Shown: in pieces, positions 1 through 7,808 of the stretch
Position numbering within the stretch: the stretch's first letter is position 1
Layout: each line of letters begins with the position of its first letter
Origin: CAZOKH01 sp964580315
GTDB lineage: Bacteria; Chloroflexota; Anaerolineae; Anaerolineales; Anaerolineaceae
NCBI GenBank assembly: GCA_964580315.1
Contig: CAZOKH010000023.1
Span: forward strand, 1 to 42,817
Length of the DNA: 42,817 bases
Direction: 5' to 3'
Notes under the pieces: model-generated
The model's input: the letters and a program-made list of their open reading frames with translations, nothing else
Told to the model about the DNA's origin: nothing
Databases searched by the model: none
Program-made: the position numbers and the translations under genes

Positions 1-1704
1 GACCTTCAAAAGATGGACCTTCCTGTCTCACAGGATGAACCCTTATCAACCGCTGAACCTTCCATTGAGTCAGTGATTGCTGAAATGGAAACCACCCCTC
101 AAATTGATGAAACCGCGCAGTTTGAGAAGCCAGAATTAATCGTTGAAGAATTCGAGTGGTTAGAGACTAAGCCTGAGCAACACACTGAAACGGCGGCGGA
201 AGAATTTGAGACACCCGCTGATGAAATCATAACTCCTGTTGAAGAACCAGAAGCAGTAGTGGAAGAATCTGAAGAACCGGCTGTTGAATACACGCCGCCC
301 CTGGAAGAGCCCGAATCAACAATAGAAGCGACAGAGGCGATCACTGATGAAGTGGAAGCTCCATTTGAAGAAATGGAACAGCCCATAAAAGACCTTGAAC
401 CGCCTGTCTGGATTAATGAATTTGAGCCCGAGACCCCGGCAAGTGAGACGGCAGGTGAATCCATACCCGGAAATTCAACTGAAGATGTGGATGCTGCCAT
501 GGCCTGGCTGGAATCGCTTGCAGCCAACCAGGGAGCTGATCCTGAAACACTGATCACCTCCCCCGCAGAACGCTCTGAAACGCCGCCCGACTGGGTAATG
601 CAATTAAAACCGGAAGATGCTGCAGAGCCCACACCCACTATTGCCGATCAATTACCCGAATTTTCCAGGGATGAAAGCCCGGTTGAAGAAGTTGTTGAAA
701 GCAGTGCACCTCCAATCCAGCCGGATGAAACCGAATTAGAAAGCCCGGTTCAGGAACTGGAAGAACAACCCGACCTGGACGATCTCGAAAGCTGGCTGCG
801 CTCACTGGATGAGGCAGATGAGGTCTTGGAAGAAACGCCCGAAGAAACCATTGAAGAAGAACCCGTAAGCTTCCAACCAACTGAGGTTATCGAACCGCCC
901 ATTGAAATACAGCCCCTGGAAGAGGAACCACAATCTCAACCCGATTCAACCCCTGAATGGTTGAAACTGGCAGAAGAAGAACTATCCATAAATCCACCCG
1001 TCGCCGGTGAACAGGGTTACTCCTCGCCCAAACCAGTCGAAACCATTGAACCCCCCACCGAGACCGCGCCAACCGAAGATGTGGAACAGCCTGGGATCCC
1101 GCCTGCATCCGCGCTGCCTGCCTGGTTATTAGAATTGGAACAGGAAGAATCCGCGTCCGCTTCAACCGGCATGGAATGCATACCGGAGGAAGAAGCTGAA
1201 CCCCAGCCAGAAATTGCGGCTGAAGTAGAGGCTGAACCCCAGCCAGAGATTACGGCCGAAGTCGAGGCTGAACCCCAGCCAGAGATGGCGGCTGAAGTCG
1301 AAACTGAACCCCAGCCAGAGATTACGGCCGAAGTCGAGGCTGAACCCCAGCCAGAGATGGCGGCTGAAGTCGAAACTGAACCCCAGCCAGAGATTACGGC
1401 CGAAGTCGAGGTTGCGCCTCAGCCAGAGTTGGAAACTGCAAGCTCACAACCCGCCGCTTCAACCAAATCGGTTGCGATGCCTTCAAATTTGCCCGAGGAC
1501 CTTCCTCAATTAATGGACATTTTCCGTCAAAAAATTGACCGGAGCGAAGCCCTCGACACAGTCATTGACGAGTTGCTCACTACATCTTTTCGTTTCCCAG
1601 TGGAACCTTCCATCTGGGAAACTCTCGGTGATGCTTACCTCCAATCGGGGCAAATTCAAAACGCACTGGATGCCTATTCGAAAGCGGAAGAGTTATTGCG
1701 ATAA
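1..1704 (+). CDS. Glu/Pro-rich tetratricopeptide-repeat protein, 5'-truncated
   Basis: The frame is open through base 1 (four codons precede the first ATG at 13), so the true start probably lies outside the window. At least 563 residues are visible. Most of the protein is low-complexity and very acidic (Glu, Pro, Thr). Short islands with a paired Trp-Leu pattern interrupt it, for example around residues 158-164 (AMAWLESL), in DLESWLRSLDEADE, TPEWLKLAEEE and LPAWLLELEQEE. A 12-residue tandem repeat follows (separate entry). The last 80 residues are ordinary and helical; the final 30 (IWETLGDAYLQSGQIQNALD and on) match a TPR unit. No signal peptide can be judged because the N-terminus is missing. 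The islands may be short linear binding motifs on a disordered chain, with the TPR as docking module; this is inference. It ends 54 bases before mutS on the same strand, so it may share a transcript with mutS. Function unknown. Confidence 0.75.
   Translation, partial: DLQKMDLPVSQDEPLSTAEPSIESVIAEMETTPQIDETAQFEKPELIVEEFEWLETKPEQHTETAAEEFETPADEIITPVEEPEAVVEESEEPAVEYTPPLEEPESTIEATEAITDEVEAPFEEMEQPIKDLEPPVWINEFEPETPASETAGESIPGNSTEDVDAAMAWLESLAANQGADPETLITSPAERSETPPDWVMQLKPEDAAEPTPTIADQLPEFSRDESPVEEVVESSAPPIQPDETELESPVQELEEQPDLDDLESWLRSLDEADEVLEETPEETIEEEPVSFQPTEVIEPPIEIQPLEEEPQSQPDSTPEWLKLAEEELSINPPVAGEQGYSSPKPVETIEPPTETAPTEDVEQPGIPPASALPAWLLELEQEESASASTGMECIPEEEAEPQPEIAAEVEAEPQPEITAEVEAEPQPEMAAEVETEPQPEITAEVEAEPQPEMAAEVETEPQPEITAEVEVAPQPELETASSQPAASTKSVAMPSNLPEDLPQLMDIFRQKIDRSEALDTVIDELLTTSFRFPVEPSIWETLGDAYLQSGQIQNALDAYSKAEELLR
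1195..1446 (+). repeat. 36-bp coding tandem repeat, 6 good copies plus one decayed copy
   Basis: Six consecutive 36-base units (1195-1410) encode the 12-residue unit (A/T)EPQPE(I/M)(A/T)AEVE. A seventh, diverged unit covers 1411-1446 (VAPQPELETASS). Units 3+4 (1267-1338) and 5+6 (1339-1410) are identical at all 72 bases, so the latest event was duplication of a two-unit block. The repeat preserves the reading frame and lies in the disordered region of the TPR protein. Confidence 0.97.
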
Positions 1705-1758
1705 TCTCCGGTGCAATAATTCCAAAAATTCAATATTGATATCATTCACTGGAACACC

Positions 1759-4353
1759 ATGACAGAAATTGATGATGTAACGCCAATTCGCGGTCAGTAT
1801 TTAAAGATTAAAAGCCAATATCCCAACGCCATCCTATTCTTTCGATTGGGTGATTTTTATGAAACCTTCGACCATGACGCCGAAATCACATCGAAAGAAC
1901 TGGATATCGTGCTCACTTCGCGCGCCGTCGCCAAAGGGACACGCATTCCCATGGCGGGCATTCCCTATCACGCCGTTGAAAATTACCTTTCCCGCCTGAT
2001 TGAAAAAGGATACCATATCGCTATTTGCGAACAGGTGGGCGACCAGCCGCATAAGGGGCTTTTCGCTCGAAAAGTTGTGCGGGTTGTCACCCCTGGCACC
2101 GTAATCGAACCAGGTCTATTGCAGGGTGATAAAAATAATTACCTTGCATCTGTAATCATTCAGGAGCAAAAAGCCGGCCTGGCTTACGTCGATATCACCA
2201 CAGGCGAATTCTTTGCAACCGAATTGGAAAGCAAAGACCTCAACGTTCAGCTTCGCGCTGAACTCATCCGTCTCCACCCCGCCGAATTTCTACATCCCGA
2301 AGGCGCCCCGCCGCCCTATGAAAACCGTGGATTTCCCACTGCGCTGCCCGCCTGGCGTTTTGAGGCCAACCGCTGCAAAGAGACATTGCTCAAACATTTC
2401 CAGGTGGCTTCACTGGATGGGTTCGGGCTGCGGGAAATGGGCCTGGCAGTACGCGCTGCCGGCGCCCTCGTGCAGTATTTACAGGAAACCCAGCCGGAAG
2501 CGTTGTCCCTCCTCACCACTCTAGCAACCTACTCGTTGAATGAATTTATGACCCTGGACGCAGCCACCCGCCGCAACCTGGAATTGACCGAGACTATTCG
2601 CGGCGGTGACGAGAAAGGGTCGCTGCTGCACGTGTTAGACTGCACCATCACCCCCATGGGCAAACGCCTGATGACCCAGTGGGTTAGCAAACCCCTGCTT
2701 GACCTTGCCCAAATCCACGAACGTCAAGATCAGGTTGCATTTTTCATTGAAAATGGCTTGCTGCGCAGTGAATTGCGAGGCAATCTGTCAAACCTGCCCG
2801 ATCTCGAACGGCTGGTCAATCGCATAATCAGCGGGCACGCCCTGCCGCGCGACCTGGTGGCGCTTCGTTCTGCCCTGCAGCGATTTTCTGTCATCCGCAA
2901 ATCATTTTCATCCATGCCTGAGAACAACCCGCTCCAATCGCTGTTGGCGCATTTCCATCCTTGCAGCACGCAAATCGAATTGTTGGAGCAGTCCATCAGT
3001 GACGAACCTCCAGCCACTTTGCAAAACACGGGCATCATTCGCCCTGGCTTTTCCGCCGAACTGGATAATGTCATCCAGGCATCACGCCACGCGCGCGAAT
3101 GGATTTCAAACCTTGAAAGCGTCGAGCGCCAACGAACGGGTATAAAAAACCTGAAAGTTGGTTATAACAAGGTCTTTGGCTATTACATTGAAATTACCAA
3201 CAGTAACAAAGAACTGGCGCCTTCAGATTACATTCGCAAACAAACCCTGGTGAATGCTGAGCGTTTCATCACGCCGGAAATGAAGGAGTATGAAACGCTG
3301 GTGCTAAACGCAGATGAGCGTATTCGTGAAATTGAAGTGCGCCTTTTTCGGGAAATTTGCACACAACTGGCAGCATCCAACGCTGAACTGCTGGAAGCAG
3401 CCCGCAGCCTGGCGCAATTCGACGTGCTGTCATCGCTGGCTGACACTGCCGCACATAATGCTTACATTCGGCCGATAGTCACCGATGACTGTGTACTTGA
3501 AATCATGGATGGACGGCATCCGGTGGTCGAGCATTCCCTGCAGGCTGAGCGTTTTGTTCCCAATGACACCGTTTTTGAACCGGGAGAAATTGTCCGCCTG
3601 ATCACTGGTCCCAACATGAGCGGCAAAAGCACCTTCCTGCGTCAAACCGCCCTGATCGTTTTGATGGCTCAAATGGGCAGTTTTGTGCCAGCCGCTTCAG
3701 CGCACATTGGCCTGGTTGACCGCATTTTCACCCGCATCGGCGCACAGGATGAGATTCACGCCGGCCAATCAACCTTCATGGTTGAAATGATCGAGACATC
3801 CAACATTTTGCATCACGCCACCAATCGAAGCCTTCTGGTATTGGATGAAATCGGTCGGGGAACCAGCACCTACGATGGTGTATCCATTGCCTGGGCAGTG
3901 GTGGAATATATCCACAATCAACCTTCGCTGCGCGCCCGCACATTATTTGCCACGCACTATCACGAATTGACCCAGCTAAATGACATATTGCCGGGCGTGC
4001 GCAACTACAATGTTGCTGTGGCTGAATCGGACGGCAAGGTGGTATTCCTGCATCGCATTGTGCCCGGCGGCACTGACCGTTCCTACGGTATTCATGTAGC
4101 CCAACTGGCAGGCATGCCGCGCCCCGTCATTCAACGGGCTGATGAAATTCTCAAACAGCTTGAGGCATCTTCCGGATCAGTGGTTAAGCAAACCCCCATT
4201 TTCACCCAGCAGTTGGCGCTTTTTCCCGAAACCAACCCGCTATTGGAAGATATCAAGAACCTGGACATCAATTCCTTAACGCCCATCGAAGCACTTAATA
4301 AGCTGTACGAATGGAAAAGCAAGTTCGCCGATCCAGACAAAACCCCAAAATAG
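1759..4353 (+). CDS. mutS: DNA mismatch repair protein MutS
   Basis: MutS recognises mismatches and small loops and uses ATP to recruit downstream repair factors. All landmarks of MutS1 are visible in 864 residues, a normal length. The mismatch-reading Phe-x-Glu motif is F33-Y34-E35 in GDFYETFDHD. The core and lever region spans about 260-560. The ATPase has Walker A GPNMSGKST at 617-625, the conserved STFMVEM segment, and Walker B LLVLDEIGRGTS with D696-E697. The tail carries the YGIHVAQLAGMP helical segment. The ATG at 1759 has only a weak GGA upstream (ggaacacc). The gene starts 54 bases after the TPR protein and its stop lies 3 bases from the stop of the convergent ketoreductase gene. No hairpin terminator separates the two. 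No mutL is seen in the window. Confidence 0.98.
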   Translation: MTEIDDVTPIRGQYLKIKSQYPNAILFFRLGDFYETFDHDAEITSKELDIVLTSRAVAKGTRIPMAGIPYHAVENYLSRLIEKGYHIAICEQVGDQPHKGLFARKVVRVVTPGTVIEPGLLQGDKNNYLASVIIQEQKAGLAYVDITTGEFFATELESKDLNVQLRAELIRLHPAEFLHPEGAPPPYENRGFPTALPAWRFEANRCKETLLKHFQVASLDGFGLREMGLAVRAAGALVQYLQETQPEALSLLTTLATYSLNEFMTLDAATRRNLELTETIRGGDEKGSLLHVLDCTITPMGKRLMTQWVSKPLLDLAQIHERQDQVAFFIENGLLRSELRGNLSNLPDLERLVNRIISGHALPRDLVALRSALQRFSVIRKSFSSMPENNPLQSLLAHFHPCSTQIELLEQSISDEPPATLQNTGIIRPGFSAELDNVIQASRHAREWISNLESVERQRTGIKNLKVGYNKVFGYYIEITNSNKELAPSDYIRKQTLVNAERFITPEMKEYETLVLNADERIREIEVRLFREICTQLAASNAELLEAARSLAQFDVLSSLADTAAHNAYIRPIVTDDCVLEIMDGRHPVVEHSLQAERFVPNDTVFEPGEIVRLITGPNMSGKSTFLRQTALIVLMAQMGSFVPAASAHIGLVDRIFTRIGAQDEIHAGQSTFMVEMIETSNILHHATNRSLLVLDEIGRGTSTYDGVSIAWAVVEYIHNQPSLRARTLFATHYHELTQLNDILPGVRNYNVAVAESDGKVVFLHRIVPGGTDRSYGIHVAQLAGMPRPVIQRADEILKQLEASSGSVVKQTPIFTQQLALFPETNPLLEDIKNLDINSLTPIEALNKLYEWKSKFADPDKTPK

Positions 4354-4356
4354 GCT

Positions 4357-5430
4357 TTACGGCTTCATTGATGCTTTCAAATCTTGCAGTAACTTAACCG
4401 GGTTATTACGATAGGTAAATAACGGCAGTTCTTCGCTGGACAATGCCAGCAGCGTTTTATTCAAAAACTGGTTTACCGGTGTGGCCACATTGCATTTCTC
4501 GCCAAACCGCACCACTGCGCCGTTCAAATAATCAACCTCAGACTGCTTTCGTCCCTGGTGCAAATCAATGTGAAAAGACGGCATTTTTTCACCCCTGCCG
4601 CCGCCCACTGCATTGGTCAGCAGCGGTTGGCTGATTGCCAGCGGCAAGAATTGTATCGCCCTGGCAAGCAAACGCACCGGGGTTCCCGGCAAATCGGTTA
4701 CTTCAATGTGCATGGCAGCCATGACTTTCAATAACTCCCGCAATTGCAAAATCTCCATGCGATATAACGTCGGCGTCGCGTATATTTGGGCTGGAGTCAT
4801 ATCCAGGATGGCAGATGAGGCATTGGCAATCACATTGGTCAACATTTTTGACCACTTCATGCTGTCTGCCCGGGCATAGCGCACGGGTTTCAATCCCGCC
4901 GCCTGAAACACCTGGATCAAATCGTCCACGATGGGATGTTCCGAGGCGAACCCAATTCCTCGCAATTTTTCTAAAATGATTTCACCATTAGAGCTTTTTC
5001 CAATGGCCGTGGTGACGCTGGCAGCAATCACCCGGTCAGCGCCAAGTGCTGAAGCCAGCACGGCTTCATTTTCAACGCCGTTTTGAAAACTGATCAAAGG
5101 CGGCAAATCGCGCCAGTAGGCCGAGATCCCGTCAAAAAAACTCTGTGTGTCAAAAGATTTCACAGCCACCATGGCTGCATCAAATGGTCCCTGGCTAAAA
5201 GCCGCATCCAACGATTCGAATATTTGAACATTTTTTAAACGATGTTCACGTTGTCCCAGTCTCAAACGCAAGCCGTTTTGCTGCACCTGGGCAATCACCG
5301 CCGGACGATCAACAAAAACCACTTTTTGACCACTCAATAACAGACTACCGCCAATATAGGTTCCAATAGCCCCTGTACCAAAGCATAAAACCCTCAATTG
5401 AGGATTGTTCAAGTTCGTCACAATGCGCAT
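4357..5430 (-). CDS. Ketopantoate reductase family protein (PanE/ApbA)
   Basis: This is an NAD(P)H-dependent reductase of the 2-dehydropantoate 2-reductase family. If it is the true PanE, it makes pantoate for coenzyme A. The N-terminal Rossmann motif is FGTGAIGTYIGG (GxGxxG). The second-domain signature MKWSKMLTNVIANASSAIL contains the Lys and Asn expected at the active site. At 357 residues it is longer than typical PanE (about 300), so substrate specificity is uncertain; other 2-oxoacid reductases share the fold. Start choice is open. A GAAAGG Shine-Dalgarno-like stretch (5431-5436) abuts the ATG at 5430, which is too close. The in-frame GTG at 5421 (residue 4) has a 9-base spacing and may be the real start. 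The gene lies 25 bases downstream of fmt on the same strand, probably in one operon. Confidence 0.88.
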   Translation of the reverse strand: MRIVTNLNNPQLRVLCFGTGAIGTYIGGSLLLSGQKVVFVDRPAVIAQVQQNGLRLRLGQREHRLKNVQIFESLDAAFSQGPFDAAMVAVKSFDTQSFFDGISAYWRDLPPLISFQNGVENEAVLASALGADRVIAASVTTAIGKSSNGEIILEKLRGIGFASEHPIVDDLIQVFQAAGLKPVRYARADSMKWSKMLTNVIANASSAILDMTPAQIYATPTLYRMEILQLRELLKVMAAMHIEVTDLPGTPVRLLARAIQFLPLAISQPLLTNAVGGGRGEKMPSFHIDLHQGRKQSEVDYLNGAVVRFGEKCNVATPVNQFLNKTLLALSSEELPLFTYRNNPVKLLQDLKASMKP

Positions 5431-5455
5431 CCTTTCAAATTACTATTCAAATCGA

Positions 5456-6376
5456 TTATTCTTGAGTTGTCCAATTTCGTGCGCCGCGCAGAAAGACATC
5501 GCCTGCCATGGGTTTCTTCCCGGCTGGCTGCACTTCATCCAAAACCAGCCGGCCGCCGTTGGCGCGAATGGCAGGATACCCATCAATCAATGATCTCTCC
5601 CCTGCCAAACCAGTTCCGCCACTGGAAACATGCGCCCGGTGGACTTTGATTAATTCCTGCCCGAGCCAAAAATGCGCACAGGGCCAGGAATGATATGCCC
5701 GCACACAGCGTTCCAGGTAATCAACATCTTGAGTAAAATCAAGCAGCGCCTGTTCTTTTTTCAACATGGGGGCATAGGTTGAAAGCTCATCATTTTGTTT
5801 TACCGGTTCAATGCGTCCATCCAGATAGTCGGGCAGGGTTTCAACCAGCAAATCGGCCCCCAGTTTCGCCAACCGATCGGACAGGGTTTCGGCTGTATCT
5901 GTGGAATGAATGGGAATGGCTTTTTGGCTGATAATTGCGCCGGTGTCCAGGCCCTTTTCCATTTGCATGATTGTGATTCCGGTCTGGCTGTCGCCGCTTA
6001 AAATGGCCGCCTGAATGGGTGAAGACCCCCGCCAGCGCGGCAGCAACGACGCATGCACATTGATGCAGCCGTATTCTGGTAAATCTAACACCGACTGCCG
6101 CAATATTTGCCCATAAGCCGCAACCACAATCAAATCGGGCTGCAATTCACTCAACCAGGCTTGCGCTTCCGGCGCACTCAACTTTTCAGGCTGGAAAACC
6201 GGTATCCCCAACTCTTCAGCCAGGATTTTTACCGGCGGCGCTGTCATCACCTTTCCCCTGCCCGCTGGTCGATCTGGCTGTGTGAACACGCCAATCACGC
6301 TGTAATGCGCGGCAAACCGGGCCAAAACCGGCAGAGCAAAATCGGGCGACCCCATGAACAAGGCTCGTATTGACAT
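5456..6376 (-). CDS. fmt: Methionyl-tRNA formyltransferase
   Basis: Fmt transfers a formyl group from 10-formyl-tetrahydrofolate to initiator Met-tRNA. At 306 residues it has normal length. The N-terminal formyltransferase fold begins MGSPDFALPVLARF. The TQPDRPAGRG segment and the catalytic/folate-binding block NVHASLLPRWRGSSPIQ are both present, followed by GITIMQMEKGLDTGAI. The C-terminal OB-like tRNA-binding domain occupies about 205-306. ATG at 6376 is preceded by only a weak TGGA. The ketoreductase gene follows 25 bases later. No def (peptide deformylase) gene, a frequent fmt neighbour, is in the window. Confidence 0.97.
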   Translation of the reverse strand: MSIRALFMGSPDFALPVLARFAAHYSVIGVFTQPDRPAGRGKVMTAPPVKILAEELGIPVFQPEKLSAPEAQAWLSELQPDLIVVAAYGQILRQSVLDLPEYGCINVHASLLPRWRGSSPIQAAILSGDSQTGITIMQMEKGLDTGAIISQKAIPIHSTDTAETLSDRLAKLGADLLVETLPDYLDGRIEPVKQNDELSTYAPMLKKEQALLDFTQDVDYLERCVRAYHSWPCAHFWLGQELIKVHRAHVSSGGTGLAGERSLIDGYPAIRANGGRLVLDEVQPAGKKPMAGDVFLRGARNWTTQE

Positions 6377-6397
6377 TCCAGCATTCTATCACATCCC

Positions 6398-6411
6398 GCC
6401 TGCCGACAGGC
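6398..6411. other. Short inverted repeat in the fmt/DUF4870 divergent region
   Basis: GCCTG (6398-6402), CCGA, CAGGC (6407-6411), 22 bases upstream of the fmt start. It might be an operator for fmt; a 5-bp arm can also arise by chance. Confidence 0.3.
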
Positions 6412-6419
6412 AATGAAAA

Positions 6420-6448
6420 TTGACCGAATACAGAAAATCCATTACAAT
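6420..6448 (+). promoter_or_regulatory. Sigma-70-type promoter of the DUF4870 gene
   Basis: A -35 box TTGACC (6420-6425), an exact 17-base spacer and a -10 box TACAAT (6443-6448) precede the ATG at 6507. Both hexamers differ from consensus at one base. The same hexamers and spacing recur at 11261-11289. Confidence 0.8.
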
Positions 6449-6506
6449 ACTGATTGAGTAGGGATAATCAAATTATCTTAAAGTATTGAGAAAGTAAGAG
6501 GAATTT

Positions 6507-6851
6507 ATGACAGAACAAATGCCGTATGAACCTGAACCCATGGAGATATCCAGCGACGACAAGCTATGGGCTTTGCTCGCGTATATCTTGACTCCTCTTG
6601 TTCCCATCATCATTCTTTTGATGGAAGACAAGAAATCACGTCCCTTCTTAAAAGCCCACACCATGCAGGCGCTCATCCTGGGCGTAGCAGCCTGGGCAAT
6701 CAATTTCGTGCTGTCGTTTGTGCTCATCGGGCTTTGCACCTCCATCTTGACGCTCATCCTGGTCATCTACTACGGAGTCAAAGCCTACAAGGGCGAAGTA
6801 TTTGAAATTCCGGTCATCACCAACTTTGTAAAAAGCCAGGGTTGGGCATAG
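6507..6851 (+). CDS. DUF4870 (Tic20-like) small integral membrane protein
   Basis: This 114-residue membrane protein has the DUF4870 pattern. A short acidic N-terminus is followed by DDKLWALLAYILTPLVPIII (TM1), a charged MEDKKSRPFLKAH loop in which the His-containing end leads into TM2, and TM3 (ILTLILVIYYGVKAYKGE). About three membrane helices are visible. The family is widespread and its function is not established. RBS AGAGGAA lies a few bases before the ATG. The gene is monocistronic: it has its own promoter upstream (6420-6448) and a strong hairpin terminator downstream (6872-6903). Confidence 0.88.
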   Translation: MTEQMPYEPEPMEISSDDKLWALLAYILTPLVPIIILLMEDKKSRPFLKAHTMQALILGVAAWAINFVLSFVLIGLCTSILTLILVIYYGVKAYKGEVFEIPVITNFVKSQGWA

Positions 6852-6871
6852 TTCCCCCATCAGGCAAACTG

Positions 6872-6903
6872 AAAGCCAGCCATGACACATGGCTGGCTTT
6901 TTT
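6872..6903 (+). terminator. Rho-independent terminator after the DUF4870 gene
   Basis: A 13-bp perfect stem, AAAGCCAGCCATG (6872-6884) with CATGGCTGGCTTT (6888-6900) and an ACA loop, runs into a T run ending at 6903. On the minus strand the T run is only three bases, so it works mainly rightward. Confidence 0.92.
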
Positions 6904-6908
6904 CTATA

Positions 6909-7163
6909 TTAAGATTCTCGAATTTTATGAAGCAGCCAGATCGCCAGGGCTCCCGCGAACAAACCTCCGCCGGCAATCAGCACCAGCAAAAGGATGCGTG
7001 GAGGTTGATCTACGATTACATCCGGCTCTACTGTTAAGCGGTGTTGAAGATGATCGACAAATTTTGGGTCGGGTTTAACCGGGTCAAAATGGCTTTTCAA
7101 TTTCTTCTCAAGATCGTCAATCTCAACATCTTTTTGATTCTTTATCCTTTTTGTAGCCGCCAT
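6909..7163 (-). CDS. Small single-TM protein, possible anti-sigma partner
   Basis: This 84-residue protein has a charged N-terminal part (residues 1-55, with a KPDPKFVDHLQHRL segment) and one C-terminal membrane helix (about 58-80, RILLLVLIAGGGLFAGALAI) followed by a short basic tail. A strong RBS GAGGAG lies 6 bases before the ATG. It sits 60 bases downstream of the ECF sigma gene on the same strand. That position and a cytosolic-plus-TM layout suggest a regulator of the sigma factor. No zinc-binding anti-sigma HxxxCxxC motif is present, so this is only an inference from context. Confidence 0.65.
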   Translation of the reverse strand: MAATKRIKNQKDVEIDDLEKKLKSHFDPVKPDPKFVDHLQHRLTVEPDVIVDQPPRILLLVLIAGGGLFAGALAIWLLHKIRES

Positions 7164-7223
7164 TTTCCACTCCTCATCCCAGAAAAGTACATACAGGTCT
7201 AACCCACAAAATTTCAGGTGCCC

Positions 7224-7778
7224 TCAATTTTCTTCCTTTTCAATTTCCTGGCGAATCGCCAGCAGCGTGCGGTGATACAGGCTCTTAATCGCGCCTTCAC
7301 TGCGTCCAACAATCACAGCAATTTCTGCATTGGATAGTCCTTCAACCAGTTTCAGAACAATCAGGTGCTGTCGATCTGGAGTCAACTTCTTTATTGCGCG
7401 CATCAATTTTTCTTTTTCCTGGTTTTCAATCATCATGCGCTCAGGCTGATCGATGAGACGTGTTGAAAAAGTTGTATGATCTTCCAGTGGCACTTCTTTG
7501 CGACGGTTCATGTCGCGGTGCCAGTTAGCCACCAGGTTGTGCGCAATACGGTACAACCAGGCCAGAAATGGAACGCCCATGTGTTTATATGTCTGAATAT
7601 GATTTAAAGCTCGATAAAAAACACGTGCGGTCAAATCTTCTGCATCATGCGTATTTCCCGTCCGGTAATACACGTAGTTATAAATCCGCCCAATGTATGC
7701 ATCATAGAGTATGCTGAAGCTGTCCGCATCACCCTGGATGGCTTTCTCCAAAACTTGCTTTTCATCAAAATCGACCAC
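7224..7778 (-). CDS. ECF-type RNA polymerase sigma factor
   Basis: This 184-residue sigma-70 family factor has only regions 2 and 4. Region 2 spans about 17-90, with the core-binding SILYDAYIGRIYNYVYYRTG, then HDAEDLTARVFYRAL and FLAWLYRIAHNLVANWHRD. Region 4 spans about 125-178, with LTPDRQHLIVLKLVEGLSN and the helix-turn-helix NAEIAVIVGRSEGAIKSL. The start codon is GTG at 7778, preceded by AAGGA at a good distance. It lies 30 bases downstream of the membrane-protease gene and 60 bases upstream of a small TM protein; all three are probably co-transcribed. It presumably directs a small stress or envelope regulon. Target promoters cannot be read from here. Confidence 0.95.
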   Translation of the reverse strand: MVDFDEKQVLEKAIQGDADSFSILYDAYIGRIYNYVYYRTGNTHDAEDLTARVFYRALNHIQTYKHMGVPFLAWLYRIAHNLVANWHRDMNRRKEVPLEDHTTFSTRLIDQPERMMIENQEKEKLMRAIKKLTPDRQHLIVLKLVEGLSNAEIAVIVGRSEGAIKSLYHRTLLAIRQEIEKEEN

Positions 7779-7808
7779 GGCAGTCCTTTTCGGCGCTCGT
7801 TGCTCAGC

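Noticed and set aside
99..638. Minus-strand 179-codon Ser-rich open frame
   Set aside because: It is the antisense of the Glu/Pro-rich TPR gene; the composition follows from reverse reading of GAA/CCN codons.
1195..1446. Tandem 36-bp repeats as a possible CRISPR array
   Set aside because: There are no spacers; the units are contiguous and encode an in-frame 12-residue protein repeat.
4354..4356. Bidirectional terminator expected between mutS and the convergent ketoreductase gene
   Set aside because: Stops are 3 bases apart and I found no hairpin with a T run around them.
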